Origin: Cheilinus undulatus
Taxonomy: Eukaryota; Chordata; Actinopteri; Labriformes; Labridae
DNA: 64,000 bases
Assembly (NCBI RefSeq): GCF_018320785.1
Contig: NC_054886.1
Coordinates: 5,083,207 to 5,147,206 of the forward strand
Direction of reading: 5' to 3'
Part shown: positions 47,347 through 58,700 of the stretch, one piece after another
Layout: the number at the start of each line of letters is the position of its first letter
Numbering within the stretch: position 1 is the stretch's first letter
Position numbers and translations under genes: made by a program
The notes under the pieces: generated by a model
Database searches by the model: none
Seen by the model: only the letters and a program-made list of their open reading frames with translations
What the model was told of the DNA's origin: nothing

Positions 47347-47586
47347 TATGGAAAATCATTTCCACCACTTGACAAAGAAAAATGTGAAAGTTAGGTAATT
47401 AAAAAAAAAAAACTCATAAATATGAGATAAAACGTGATCTCATACTTTCAACTTTTTAGCTCATAATTAACTTTTTAATTAATCATTTTGACTTTATATC
47501 TTATAATATTATTAATTTTAATTATGACTTTTTATCTCATAATTATGACTTTTCTCCTTATTTAGTGGTGGAAATGGGCTTCCATA
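47347..47586. mobile_element. MITE in intron 3 of copy 6
   Basis: Near-inverted ends TATGGAAAATCATTTCCACC and GGTGGAAATGGGCTTCCATA, flanked by GAAATG on both sides (the repeated flank may extend to TAGAAATG). The interior has ATAATTATGACTTTTTATCTC units. Copy 5 lacks it. Confidence 0.75.
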
Positions 47587-48911
47587 GAAATGGGACTTAA
47601 TATGCATTAAAAGAAAAATGACAGCAATAAAGAATTGTCATATGTCACACCTCAGTTAGAAAGTCAGCGTGGTAGTTAACTAAGGAGACTACAGAATGAA
47701 TATTCTGTGTTTTAAGGCTAGATTTACTTTCATATTATTTTTCGAGTGTTTGTAGCAGAGGGCTGCCGAGGGGCTCTTGGATGAATACTACTTCATTAGC
47801 AGTAGGTGGAGTTAGCTTGTATGCTACACACAATCTTTTTACAGAGCTGATTCTGATGAAAAGAAAACAGTATCATCAGCATATGGGTGCTATAAAAGCA
47901 ACTACTTCACCCAGTGTTTCTTTCAGAGCATTCAGCGTTTATTTAGTGTTTATTCAGCCGCTCTGGATGTTGCTACTAAAACGTCTCAGCCTGCACTGTA
48001 AAGCAAGGTGTGTCGGTCCTCCAGTCAGGCATTTGAAAGTGAATTTAAGGAAATGGGTTGCCTTGATGTTGCACTTAATCAGTGACTGATTGAGTAACTG
48101 ACAGTGACTAACATGTGATATGCAATGACTTTTTAAAATATTTCTCAAGATGATGTTTCTCCTTTTGTGTAATTTTAGTTTAGTTTTTTTTTTTTTTTTT
48201 TTAAAGGGGAAGAAATTCAGTCACATTCATAGTTGGGATAAAAATGATAACGATGAGCACATCCTCTTGACCATGTCTGCATGCATAAATGCATTGGTTG
48301 CAGCCATGTGATTGGCTGATTAGTGATGTGCATTAAAAGGTAGTGAAACAGGTGTTCCTAATAAAGTGACCAGTGAGGGTTCATATGTGGTATAGTTAGA
48401 TGACTGATATAATGGTGACAGCAGATGCAGAAATTTCTGCCAGTTTTTACAGCGATATATCAGCCGGACATATCTGCCGACAGGGATTTGCTTTCAAGGA
48501 AATGATTTTTCAAAGTCCCTGGAAATGTTTTATAGAAAGACTGAAAGATTTTAAGAGCTGGACTGCATTGTACATCTGACTTTGTTAGCTTGATGCGAAC
48601 CACAATGTGTTAATTTTAGTTAAAGAAACCATCTATTATTGTTGATAATTCTAAGTTGAATAGATAATTTGAATAAATATTCACATGACAATGTTGTCTA
48701 GAATTGATTGTTTCCTATGCTAGTTACGTTGGCTTCCTTGCACGCCGAACTTTGCTACCCTCCTCTTTTTTCTTATTTAATGGCCGTTAGCAGACCTTTA
48801 GCAATCATCCAGTGGTAGTGATGCATTAAAACCAGACACTGTTGAAAAGAACTGAAAAATACAGTTTCAAATTGAGATTACAGTCATATTAAACCTTTAT
48901 TTTTAACAAAA

Positions 48912-49356
48912 ACAGTGTTCATTTTTGTCAACTAAGACTATGGCCAAAAACATTAGCTGACTTTCTTTTTTCCATGAGGAAGACGAGACTAAGTCTAGCT
49001 TTAAATAAATCTACAGTGATAAAAACTTGATGAAAAATAAGTTTAGTTTTCATAAAAGAGACCAAGACAGGACTAAAACGTCGCTGATGGACTGTAGGAT
49101 GTTCAAAACTGTGCACAGAACTGGAAAAACACAAGGAGAGATTGGGTAGAGAGCAGCCGATGTATATCAGCATTTTCTTCACTACACTTTAAAGAAATAA
49201 ATGAATAGTGCAATAATATGGACTAAAATGTTGGAGTTTTGTTGGACTTTGAAGACTAAAAATGACTAAAATGTGACTAAAACTGAAAGTTATTTTAATC
49301 TACAGACTAAGAATAAAACTAAACTGAAAACAGCTGCTAAAATAAAGTTGTGTTAC
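48912..49356. mobile_element. Worn hAT MITE of the GACTAAAACT family
   Basis: The left end is CAGTGTTCATTTTTGTCAAC. The interior carries GACTAAAATGTGACTAAAAC, as in 23,152-23,692. It lies in the extra segment of copy 6 intron 3. Confidence 0.65.
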
Positions 49357-49689
49357 TCTTAGGATGAGCATTACATTGAGGCAGAACCATGTATATTTGA
49401 TTATTAAAATTAGCCTCCGCGAAACTTTAATGGAAGTATCATCACATCAGACATCCCGCTCAAATTTAGGTTTTTTTTATCATGTGATGACCAAATGACC
49501 TACTTGCCATGTTAATGATTTATCCCCCATAAAAGTTAAAACACACATCACCTTGGAATACGTCAGGATTCAGATGCAATAAAAGAATAAAATGATAAAG
49601 TCAGAGGCTTGTGTTGTTGTTGCCTCTTTATAAAAAGCTATGTTTTTACAGAAAGCAGCTCTATGGTGAAGACTTAATTTTACTTGTAC

Positions 49690-51445
49690 AACCCCGATTC
49701 CAAAAAGTTGGGTTGCTGGGTGAAATGCAAAAACAAACAGAATGAAACTGATTTCAAATCTCATAAACCTGTATTCTGTTCACAACAGAACATAAAGAAC
49801 ATATCAGATGTTGGAAGTGAGATATAAAAAATAGTGGCTGATTTTGAATCTGATGGCAGCAACACACTTCAAACAAGTAGTGACAGGGCAAGAAAAGGCT
49901 AGAAAAGTAAGTGGTACCAATGAAAAACACCTGGAAGAGCTTTTTAAAACTCCACTGGCAACAGGTGAGTAACATGACTGGGTAGTAAAGGAGCATTTTA
50001 GGCCCTGTCCCCATGGTGATGAATTCAGGAGTATAGGCAAAAGTTTTTTGTCGTATCAGTGTTTCATCCACACGGAAAACGGCGTTTTGGGTGACTGTAA
50101 ACGATACTTTTTAAAAATAGGTCCCAGAGTGCACAAATCTGTAAATGACTACCGCTTCGTTTCTGTGTGGACAGCCTCCTTTCTTGAAACGATTACGTCA
50201 CACAGAGCGCAGCTCTCTGAAGACGGCTGCACAGGTCCGGCCAAAACAACAGTGGCGAATTACAGGGTTGTGTTCGTGCTGCAGAAGCTACTGAGCTTAT
50301 TATGGCTTTTACAGCAAAATCTAATGCTCCTTTACCACCACCGTACGCGGATATTTCCTGAAACAATCCCATTTTACAGAAAACTTTTTCAAACTAAATA
50401 GCAATATATTGTGTTCGTCTCCATGTGGACGGGGCCTTAGAAAGGCTGAGTGTCTCAGAAGTAAAGATGGCAAAAGTTCACCACTCTGTTAAAAACTGTG
50501 CCTAAAAATTGTGGAACAATTTCGGAAAAATGTTCCTCAATGTAAAATTGAAATTGTAAAAAAATCTCAGGGGGACAAAGCCAAAGATCTATACTGGATG
50601 CTGTACCACGCAAACAAGAAGCCATAGTGAATGTGATCCAGAAACGCCTCCATCTTCTCTGGGTTAAAGCTCATCTTAAATGGACAGAGGCAAAATGGAA
50701 AACTGTTCTGTGGTCAGAACACAAGCAGAACTAAATATCTCACAAAGAAGACTCAGGACTAACATGACCCACAAGATGGATTTGTTTCACACATCCATCC
50801 AGACACACAGTGTTTGGGAAAGGGCAGAGCCTTCAAAAAAAAAAAACAAAAAAAAAAAAACGGGGAGGGTGATTGGATGAATGTTCTGCCTGTCACATCT
50901 TTACGGGCCAATCAGAGAAACAAAACACATGACAATTAGACTTTTGCCGAATCCGGTTGGGAGAAGGGCAAAGACATGGTTTTCCGCATGGTTTCTTTGT
51001 TCTTCTTTTAATAAAGAAATGTCATCAAGGTCTGATAAAACTGACGCTATAGCAGCATCCACGCTAATCTCTTCCGCCATAATTGCACCAGCCTCTTGTT
51101 GCTGCTTGCTTACATAACAACTCCACCGCACCCAAAAGTACTGCCTCTTATCTTACATGAACTATCTGTTTAGATGGGAGCTTTGCAAGATGGATTCACC
51201 AGTGAGAATCACAGAAATGGGCGAATCCATCTGCTTTGCAAGATTAACTCAGGACTGTTTAGCAGCTAGAATGATACATCAGACAAGAATGGGACAACAC
51301 TCCTCTCCTGATTCTCCAGCAACTGATCTCCCGACCTTCCAAACCTTTACAGGCTGTTGTTAAAAGAAGAGGGGATGTTATACAACGGTGAACATGGACC
51401 TGGTCTATTTTTTTTTTAAATGTGTTGCAGCCATCACATTTCAAC
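49690..51445 (+). mobile_element. Tc1/mariner relic in intron 3 of copy 6, with nested insertions
   Basis: It starts CAACCCCGATTCCAAAAAGT and resumes after nested insertions to end near TGTGTTGCAGCCATCAC. Transposase fragments include GATCCAGAAACGCCTCC (about 50,636). It is interrupted by a TIR MITE (50,001-50,436) and by a block (about 50,765-51,215) that resembles 33,030-33,600. The shorter sister copy is in copy 5 at 39,958. Confidence 0.75.
50001..50436. mobile_element. TIR MITE nested in the Tc1 relic
   Basis: Ends are GGCCCTGTCCCCATGG and CCATGTGGACGGGGCC, with TTA repeated on both sides (49,998-50,000 and 50,437-50,439). A 3-bp TTA duplication fits PIF/Harbinger-type insertion. No coding capacity. 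Confidence 0.75.
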
Positions 51446-51779
51446 ATCTGATATGTTGTGTATTTTCTGTCAGTTAAAATGTTGATGGTGTAATCACCTC
51501 TCTGAAGAGCAGGAGAACATCATAGCTGAAAGTCTGATTGTCGTAACTGCCGATCTCAAAGAGTCGTATCCGCTCTCCGATAGCATCATAAAGATATCTG
51601 GCTATGGCGTACAGCTCTTCATCGTGTGAGACCTGGAGAATAAAGAACAGGATGTTTAAATCTCCATTTGTCACGTATTTCATTTCCTTTGTGTCATTAT
51701 GTTCAAACCCCATAAGAGAGACTTACAATGCTGAGTTGACTAATTTAATAACAAAGAGTTTGTTAAAGTGTTCCTGAGG

Positions 51780-52230
51780 TTAACAGATATTCCCCCAGAG
51801 TTTTCAGAAACATGCAAAGTTTACAAAAAAAGCCTTATAATGAAATGAATTCTTGCAGTTTACAGTATCATTTCAAAAGTTTACACATCTGTTCCCATAT
51901 ATTACAAATGCATTCCCAAAACCATGCCAACAGATTACAAATCTGTTTCCAGTTTACAAAACAGTGTCTGCAGTTTATAAACATCACCAAAGTGCACAAA
52001 ACCATGCCCAAGGTAAAAGAAGCAATGCCCTTAACTCATTAACCATCCCATGCTTTAAAAAAAAAAAAACCTCAGTCCTCCAATCCACTCTTCAAAGTTT
52101 ACATATTCAGGAAAAAGATTTAAGACACAGTGCCTTTATTTCTCAAATTTGTTCCTGAATTTTACAAACCTTACCCGCAGTTTCAGAATCTGTTTACAAA
52201 ACTGCAGTGCCAAATTTACAAACTCGTCCT
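51780..52230. repeat. AGTTTACAAA-type minisatellite upstream of copy 6
   Basis: Shorter sister of 41,670-42,860. The difference in length reflects the deletion that also removed exons 1 and 2 of copy 6. Confidence 0.7.
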
Positions 52231-53699
52231 TACAGTACTCGCTTGTTTTTATCAGACTTTCCAACTGAGTGTCCCGGTCGCCACGTAGATCACAATGAGA
52301 TGGCTGTAGTCAGAACTGCTGAAGGTTAACATCAACCCAGCGAGCTCAGCAATGAAAAGACCACTATAATTTTGTACTGATCATCATCATGGGTCTGGTA
52401 AACCACAGACCTGATAAACTCTTCCTAAATAACACTACTGAGTCAGATCTCAAACCAAAATAAATGAAACTATTCACAGAAGAACCACCCAAGTTTGTAA
52501 AACAATTCCTCTGTGTTCTCTGGTTTGTAACTTTTCTCCTTCATGAAGGTCATTTTTGTTGTTTTTACTTTCATGTGTTGTTCAATATTTACAGCTGATT
52601 TGATGTGCTGTGTATGTAAGGACTTATTTAAGTGTTTATAGATAGTCTTTCTTTTCTTTTCATGACAAAGTCTGCAGCAGTACAAAGCTTAGGAGGCCGG
52701 TTTATCCAGTCAGGGACTGAGCTGACTTTGTCTGTTGTACGTAGTATTTACTCTCGGAGATTACCTCATATAACCTGTGTAAAAAAATCCAAGTATCTCA
52801 TCAAGATTGAAATTTACAAGGTCAGTCGCTCTGAAAATAAGCAGCACCAGCATGACTGTCTGAAGTATGACAGCTGTAGTAATACTATAATAAAGTCATT
52901 TAATCATAGACCTAAAAGGATCTTCTGTCTCTGTTTACCTCCCAAAAATCAGATCTATTTAGTTAAAATGAAGATAAATTCTGCTGGTATCTGCTTACAG
53001 CAGCTACAGTATCTTGTTTTGTTTTGATTTAATAAAACTAATGCTCACACCAACTACAGAATCTGCAGAGGAAGACCACTGATTGAAAGATTTTGATTTA
53101 ATAAACTAATGTGTGGGCATATTCTTTTCTTGCCTCTGTTTAAATTGTCCTGCATTTACATGAGCAGAGGATCATTTTTCTTCAATGTGCTGACATAAAA
53201 CACATTAGAAAGCTGTTTCTGATGTTTGCATGTCCTCAAATTTATTTTGTAGCATGTCATAAAAGACCTAGCATACTAAGTTGACTCTAAAATGTGAAAT
53301 AGGTCGATGAAGGACTCTCTCCTCATGACAGGAGTTTTTTTTTTATTATTAAGGATAACCTTTACACCCACAGAGTCAGGTGATTCCTGCTCTGACAAAC
53401 CCTGCTAAACAATCCAGTCTCACAATGAAAAGTCAGTGACTCTTAAAACAAACATTATATAAAAGAAAAAGAAAAAACAAGCCTGAATTTCACCACGAGC
53501 TAAAATGACACAAGACGCTTGTAATTCCATGGCAGGGTTGATGTGAAATACTTTTTAGCTATGTAAAATTCAGGTTTAATGACTTGCAAAAAGTACTTAA
53601 ACTACACTCATCAATTTACTCCTACAGATATTTTATTTACTCTTTATTTCTAAAGCGTGCATATCCTTAACCTGTCTCTTTGGAGAATTGGAGAACAAT

Positions 53700-55450
53700 A
53701 GTGTGGCTCAGTCAGTGAGGACTCTGGGGGTTTACGGTTTTCAGTCCCAGCTGAATCAAGTCCAGATACTGGTAGGTAGCTGGAGAGTGAATAATTATTA
53801 TAATAATAACACTAAATGTATTTAGAAAGTGCTTTCAATCAAAGTGCTGTACATAGATTTAAAGGACAGAAGTAAAAGCAAACATATCGGACATACAAGC
53901 AGACATAGTAAAATTATAAAAGGATATCAGAAAACAAACGTTTAAGACTCACATGCACCAGTGAACGAGTCTTTAGCTCTGCTCTAAATACATCATTCAA
54001 AGATGCCTGCCTAGCATCTACAGGTAGACTGTTCTGGTGCAAAAAAAGAATGTTTTTACAGACTTTGGGAACACAAAAGCCCTGCACTCTGGGAATGCAA
54101 TTCATGTGCAGGAATGAAATGATAGAACTGATCTAATTTTGGCATTATTTTTGAGGTGAAGCTACTCTAGTCATCTCCTTGATATGAAAATCAAACGAAA
54201 GGGTCTGATCAAAAAGCACACCAAGATTCTTAACTTTGTCTTTGCAATTGATGACACCAGTAAAATGAGCAAATCACGTCTAGCTGGTCCTATAACCATC
54301 ATTTCAGTCTTAGTGGAGTTTAGAAACAGAAAATTTGCTAGTAACCATCTCCTTTCACAGGGGTGTCAAAACTTTTTCCACTGAGAGCCATTTACAGAGC
54401 TATATAAGGATGATGGGGCCACTGTAATAGCCACAAGGTGAGGTGAAAGTTTGTAAAACCAATATAATTCAGGCTAAAATATGCTTAGTAACTGAGTATG
54501 CCTAAATGGCTAGTTCAGGCAGGAAACACGTGATTTGTGGCTATAGATATTTCTGTGGCTGCCCTTCCATGAGCCTACATGCAGAGTATCAAGTATCAGA
54601 GTATACATTCCTGCTCTTCCCATGCCGATAAGGAAAGCCTAAGCCAGGGAGAGAAGCGGCAAAAAACAACACAGCGCTGGCATTAATGACAACTAAATGA
54701 CACTGATTAAGTCAGATGTAGTATGAAGGAGGAGCTAGGGTGGAGGAGGGTTGCAAAAGCAGCTTGTAGAGACAGCTGTAGAGTGTAACCTGGCAAGAGC
54801 AGTCTTTGGCCTGTCTGAACTAACGCTTAACAATTGATTTAATGGCTGACTAGACAAACAGACGATCATTTCCAGGTTTAAGGCAAAACCAATCAGATTT
54901 CCGCGGGCCCTGTTTGGCCCTAGCTGCCACTAGCTCGAGCCCTGAAATGTTTTTGGTACTGTTATTTGCTGCTAAAACTACTCAGGGAGTTAGGAAATAA
55001 GATATTATCATTTTGGTTTCCATTAGTTTTACTATGCACAGTGTTGTCTCAGTTTAGTCACAAAAACACATCAATAAATTCTTCTTGTGAAGATGTTTGT
55101 TTACAGAATTTGCATGGTAGCACCATCTTGTGCTGAAGCTATGAAGAACAATACAGTCAAGAATCAGTCTAGAATCGATGAAAATTAGACAGCTGGCCCC
55201 CAGTCCATTGTTTAGACACCCCTGTCCTAACAGCAGCCTGACAGGCCTTAAGTTTATCTGTCAGACCCACTTTGCAGGACTACTGGCATATACAGCTGTA
55301 AATCATCTGCATAACAATGAAAAGAAATTCCAAATGAGTGCAAAATTTGGCAAATGTGCAAAAAAAGGAGAAAATAACAAAGGACCCAGTTGCCAGATCA
55401 CTTCCTGCTGAGGTAGCCTTGTGAAAGGTACCAGACAGAGCAGTGCACCT
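53700..55450. repeat. SINE-like piece and long dispersed repeat, split by a hAT element
   Basis: 53,700-53,790 looks like a tRNA-type SINE scrap (GTGTGGCTCAGTCAGTGAGG). 53,795-54,350 and 55,225-55,450 look like parts of one long dispersed fish repeat (phrases TAGACTGTTCTGGTGC and AATCATCTGCATAACAATG). No coding frame is credible. Confidence 0.55.
54359..55224. mobile_element. hAT element between copy 6 and alpk1
   Basis: Ends are CAGGGGTGTCAAAAC and GTTTAGACACCCCTG. Flanking 8-mers TCCTTTCA and TCCTAACA match at 6 of 8. It belongs to the same general family as 8,263-9,121. Confidence 0.8.
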
Positions 55451-55721
55451 TCATTACAACAGCCTCTTACACTGACATCTGGTCTGCAGCCTATGGATGC
55501 ATAGTATTTTTAGTAACAGTGTAAATATTGCATTTCTCTTTGAAGGATTAATAAAGTCCATCTTCTCAGAGCCGCTATAAAGCAGTTTTACGTGTCTCAA
55601 TCTTGTACAGTAAAAACAGTGCAATGATTAAAGCAGCAGGGGTCATTCTGGTTAAATTATAAACCTGGTTATTTAAAGTTGCCTAAACAGCAGAATGGTC
55701 ATCCTTTAAGAGCTAAAGGAG

Positions 55722-58700
55722 TCAGAGCTTCTGAGGCAGAACCCGGGGCTGTTTGCCAACCGGAGGGAGTTCCAGCAGCTGACAGATTTCGTTGCAGTCT
55801 GGTCCGTGCTGGTCTTCCAGGAAGTACTTGAGGCCTCTGTCAGCAAAGTAGTTGCCAGGGCCTTTAGGGACCTTTGTGGAGTGAATCTGGGGGTCAGTGA
55901 GGTAGGTCAGCCCTTTGCCATTTGCTGTCACCCATCCTATGAATTAAAAAAGGACAGTTTACAATGTGAGGATGGTTATAGCAAAGTCAGATGTGCAGCA
56001 CTAAGAGCATTAAGGGTGGAAAAATGAACCTTTTTATATGATAATAATCTGCCACGGTAATAATAGTCTTCATTTATAAGCACTGTAGGGACAGGCATTA
56101 GCATAAATCAGACAAACCAGCGCACATTCAGTACAATAAACAGGCATTTAATTTATAAAAAACAATACCAATAAAAAAGAGGTTAGCAGCCATTTAAAGA
56201 AACTCTGATAGTCCTGATTCTGTTGTTTTTCCTCCTTGTGTCTTTACAATTATTCCAAAGTTTCAGTTTCTGATATTTCATGTTGTCATCTTTCCCTTCA
56301 TTTCTTTGTGTTCCTATAAAATGATTCTCTTGTAAAGTTTGAGTGTTTAATTTCTAGTTTTTTCCCCACCTTTGAGCTTCCCTCCACTTTTATTTATTTA
56401 TTTTTTTTATTTCACCTGGGTTTTGTTTGTCACATCTTTGCCTAATCACTGTTAGATCTGGTTTAGATTTTCAGTTTGTCCCATCTCCACACTGAGCCTC
56501 TTTGTGCTCATTTTCCTTGAATTTTCTACTTATATCCTGCGTTTTGCCCTTTTCATCTGGTTTGCGTTGGACTTTATGAGTAACTTTGTTAGCTTTCATT
56601 ATCAAACCATTTAAATTCTGCACTTGAGATTTAGAAAGTGTGGACACATGTAAATGTGAACTGAAACAACTGTAATGGCTCAGTTTGGGTTTACGATTCG
56701 AAAAAAATGCATCAGACTCAGTGTGCAAAGGCCTTGACTCTCTTATTTCAACAGGAGCCAGGCCATGCAGACCCTCATATATGATCCATAAAAAGCTTAA
56801 AAAATCTGTGGCATCCATTCGGAGGTAGAAGCTAGAGAGTCATTGAGGGTGGTAAAATAGTTGATATTTGGTTTGAATCAAAAATACAGCTGTGTATTGT
56901 ACAGTTAAGACCGTTAATCAGTAATGTATACACACCTTGCAGGTCTACAACAACCTCCTTACAATCAGAGAACAGGTAGGTGAAGTGTCCAAAGGCAAGG
57001 CCGTATTCAGTAGCCTGGGAATATTCAGGAACTTTGTTCTTCTTTATTGTGTTGTTGGTGAGTTTGACGAAGTCTCCGAGCATGTAGGGCTCCACTGTGA
57101 CACAGCCCACGATCTCATTTCCATTCAAAATCTATTCACAGAAGAAAAGAGGGAATTATGACACACTGTGTTATACAAACTCATCTGTGTATGCATTTTG
57201 TTTTTAGGCAGTATAAATACAAGCTTATTTGTGTTAGATGAAATGTTAAACATTATAAAATCACAACTTCAATCCAAAAAAAGCAGAGGCAATTATGAGA
57301 ATATACACCTAAAAGCTATTATTTAAACTTTATTCCCTCTTATACCCTTTTTAAAGCCTGGAGTACCTTCTTTTCAACAACCAACATCAAACTGGCTTCA
57401 CTGCTGTCATGAGAGTATATTTCTGGCTCTAAATTGATAACTGGGGGGGTGAAATTACATTTGAAATTCAACGAAACATGCTGCAGGCCATGCTACAGTC
57501 TGCTCTCTGAGGTTTATATAGAATATGTGTAGGATGGCAGTGCAGTTACGCTTTTTAGCTCCTTTTTATCTTCGTGAAGATCCTCACCAACAGAGCTTCC
57601 GAGGGAATGAAGAAAATCTGGGCCATGACTTCTTTGTCATAAAGGCTCTTGTTGAATTCAGTCACATAGTACTGGGCTGTCATCTGTCGCTCCACATCTT
57701 TCAGGTGAAACTGGATCTGCTTCGGATACTTGTAATCCTTCCCCACATAACTATGAAAGTAAAATGAAATATTAAGTAACACCTTCAGTCATTTATTCAG
57801 GGTTTGTCTACAAAGTATAGATGCATACCTGCTTAGCCTTTCCTCCTGGTGTAAAAACTGGACCCATATTGCTGTTCTCTGGCTGCCCTCCTCCTTCATT
57901 GACTCACCGATGTAGATGCAGGTCTCCCTCGCTGTCCACAGCCCTGTGGCTCTGGAGAACTTTAAATGAAGAGCACCTGAAGACAAATAGATGTTTTTTT
58001 ATTGAGTATTTGGGACACAGTTGGTTTTCACATTCAAACAAAGACAAGTCTGAAATGTAAATAGCTTTTCAAGCTGTTTGTTTTGTCACAAATTTCAGAC
58101 TTGTCAGAGCACCAGGATAGTACTTATATTTTATTCCCTCATGTGTTGTCTTGTTTCCTGTTTTATTTTGGTGACTTACCTTTTGTCTCTTTGTTTTTGG
58201 TCTGTTTCCTGCCCTTCCCCTGTGTGTGTGTTTCCCCCCTGTGATCACCCATTGTGTTTCTCCTGCATCTCATTGTCTCCCCCTCCCTAGTGTATTCATA
58301 CTTCCCAGTCCCTTCCTCATGTGCCAGTTCGTCTTCAACCCTGTGTTAAGCGTTCCAGCCATTTTCTCTTGTGTTTCTTAGTAGTTTTTCTGACCAGTTT
58401 CCTGACTTAGACTTAGTTTTCAGACTCATGTTTTGGATACCTCTGCCTGATCTTGATTGACTCCTGTGTACTGACCTCTGCTCATCATTAAACAAACTTT
58501 GATTCAGCTTTCTGTGCTTGTGGGTCTTTTTCTGGTTCAGTTGTGACAAGACATGTATTTATGATCTAGGACACTTAATTTAATCTTACATAAGATAATA
58601 TGGTTCTCACTATAGGGAAGTAAAATAACATTCCAATTTTGGAGGCTATTAAGAATTTGCATTCACTTGTAAAAATAAAGTCTGCTTTTTTCAGAAGTAA

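Larger units (their letters stand above)
46549..51733 (-). pseudogene. Ependymin-like copy 6, 5'-truncated with open exons 3 to 6
   Basis: Exons 51498-51632, 46921-47107, 46751-46838 and 46549-46678 correspond to exons 3 to 6 of copy 5, with all splice sites kept and no stop codon. Only about 9 bases of exon 2 remain (minus strand CTCAGCATT, with its donor), then unrelated sequence begins. No signal peptide exon or copy-5-like promoter is visible upstream to 55,700. By hand I count 35 differences from copy 5 over these exons: 27 change the amino acid and 8 do not, about what neutral drift gives. The Cys and NQT positions remain. It is most likely a young pseudogene. A chimeric transcript with a new 5' exon cannot be excluded. 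Confidence 0.82.
46265..53092. repeat. Tandem segmental duplication, unit 2 (contains copy 6)
   Basis: This is the sister of 38,548-44,733. It has lost the segment from exon 2 through exon 1 and the near upstream region (junction at about 51,733), and has gained about 2.2 kb in intron 3 (47,275-49,433). Confidence 0.85.
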
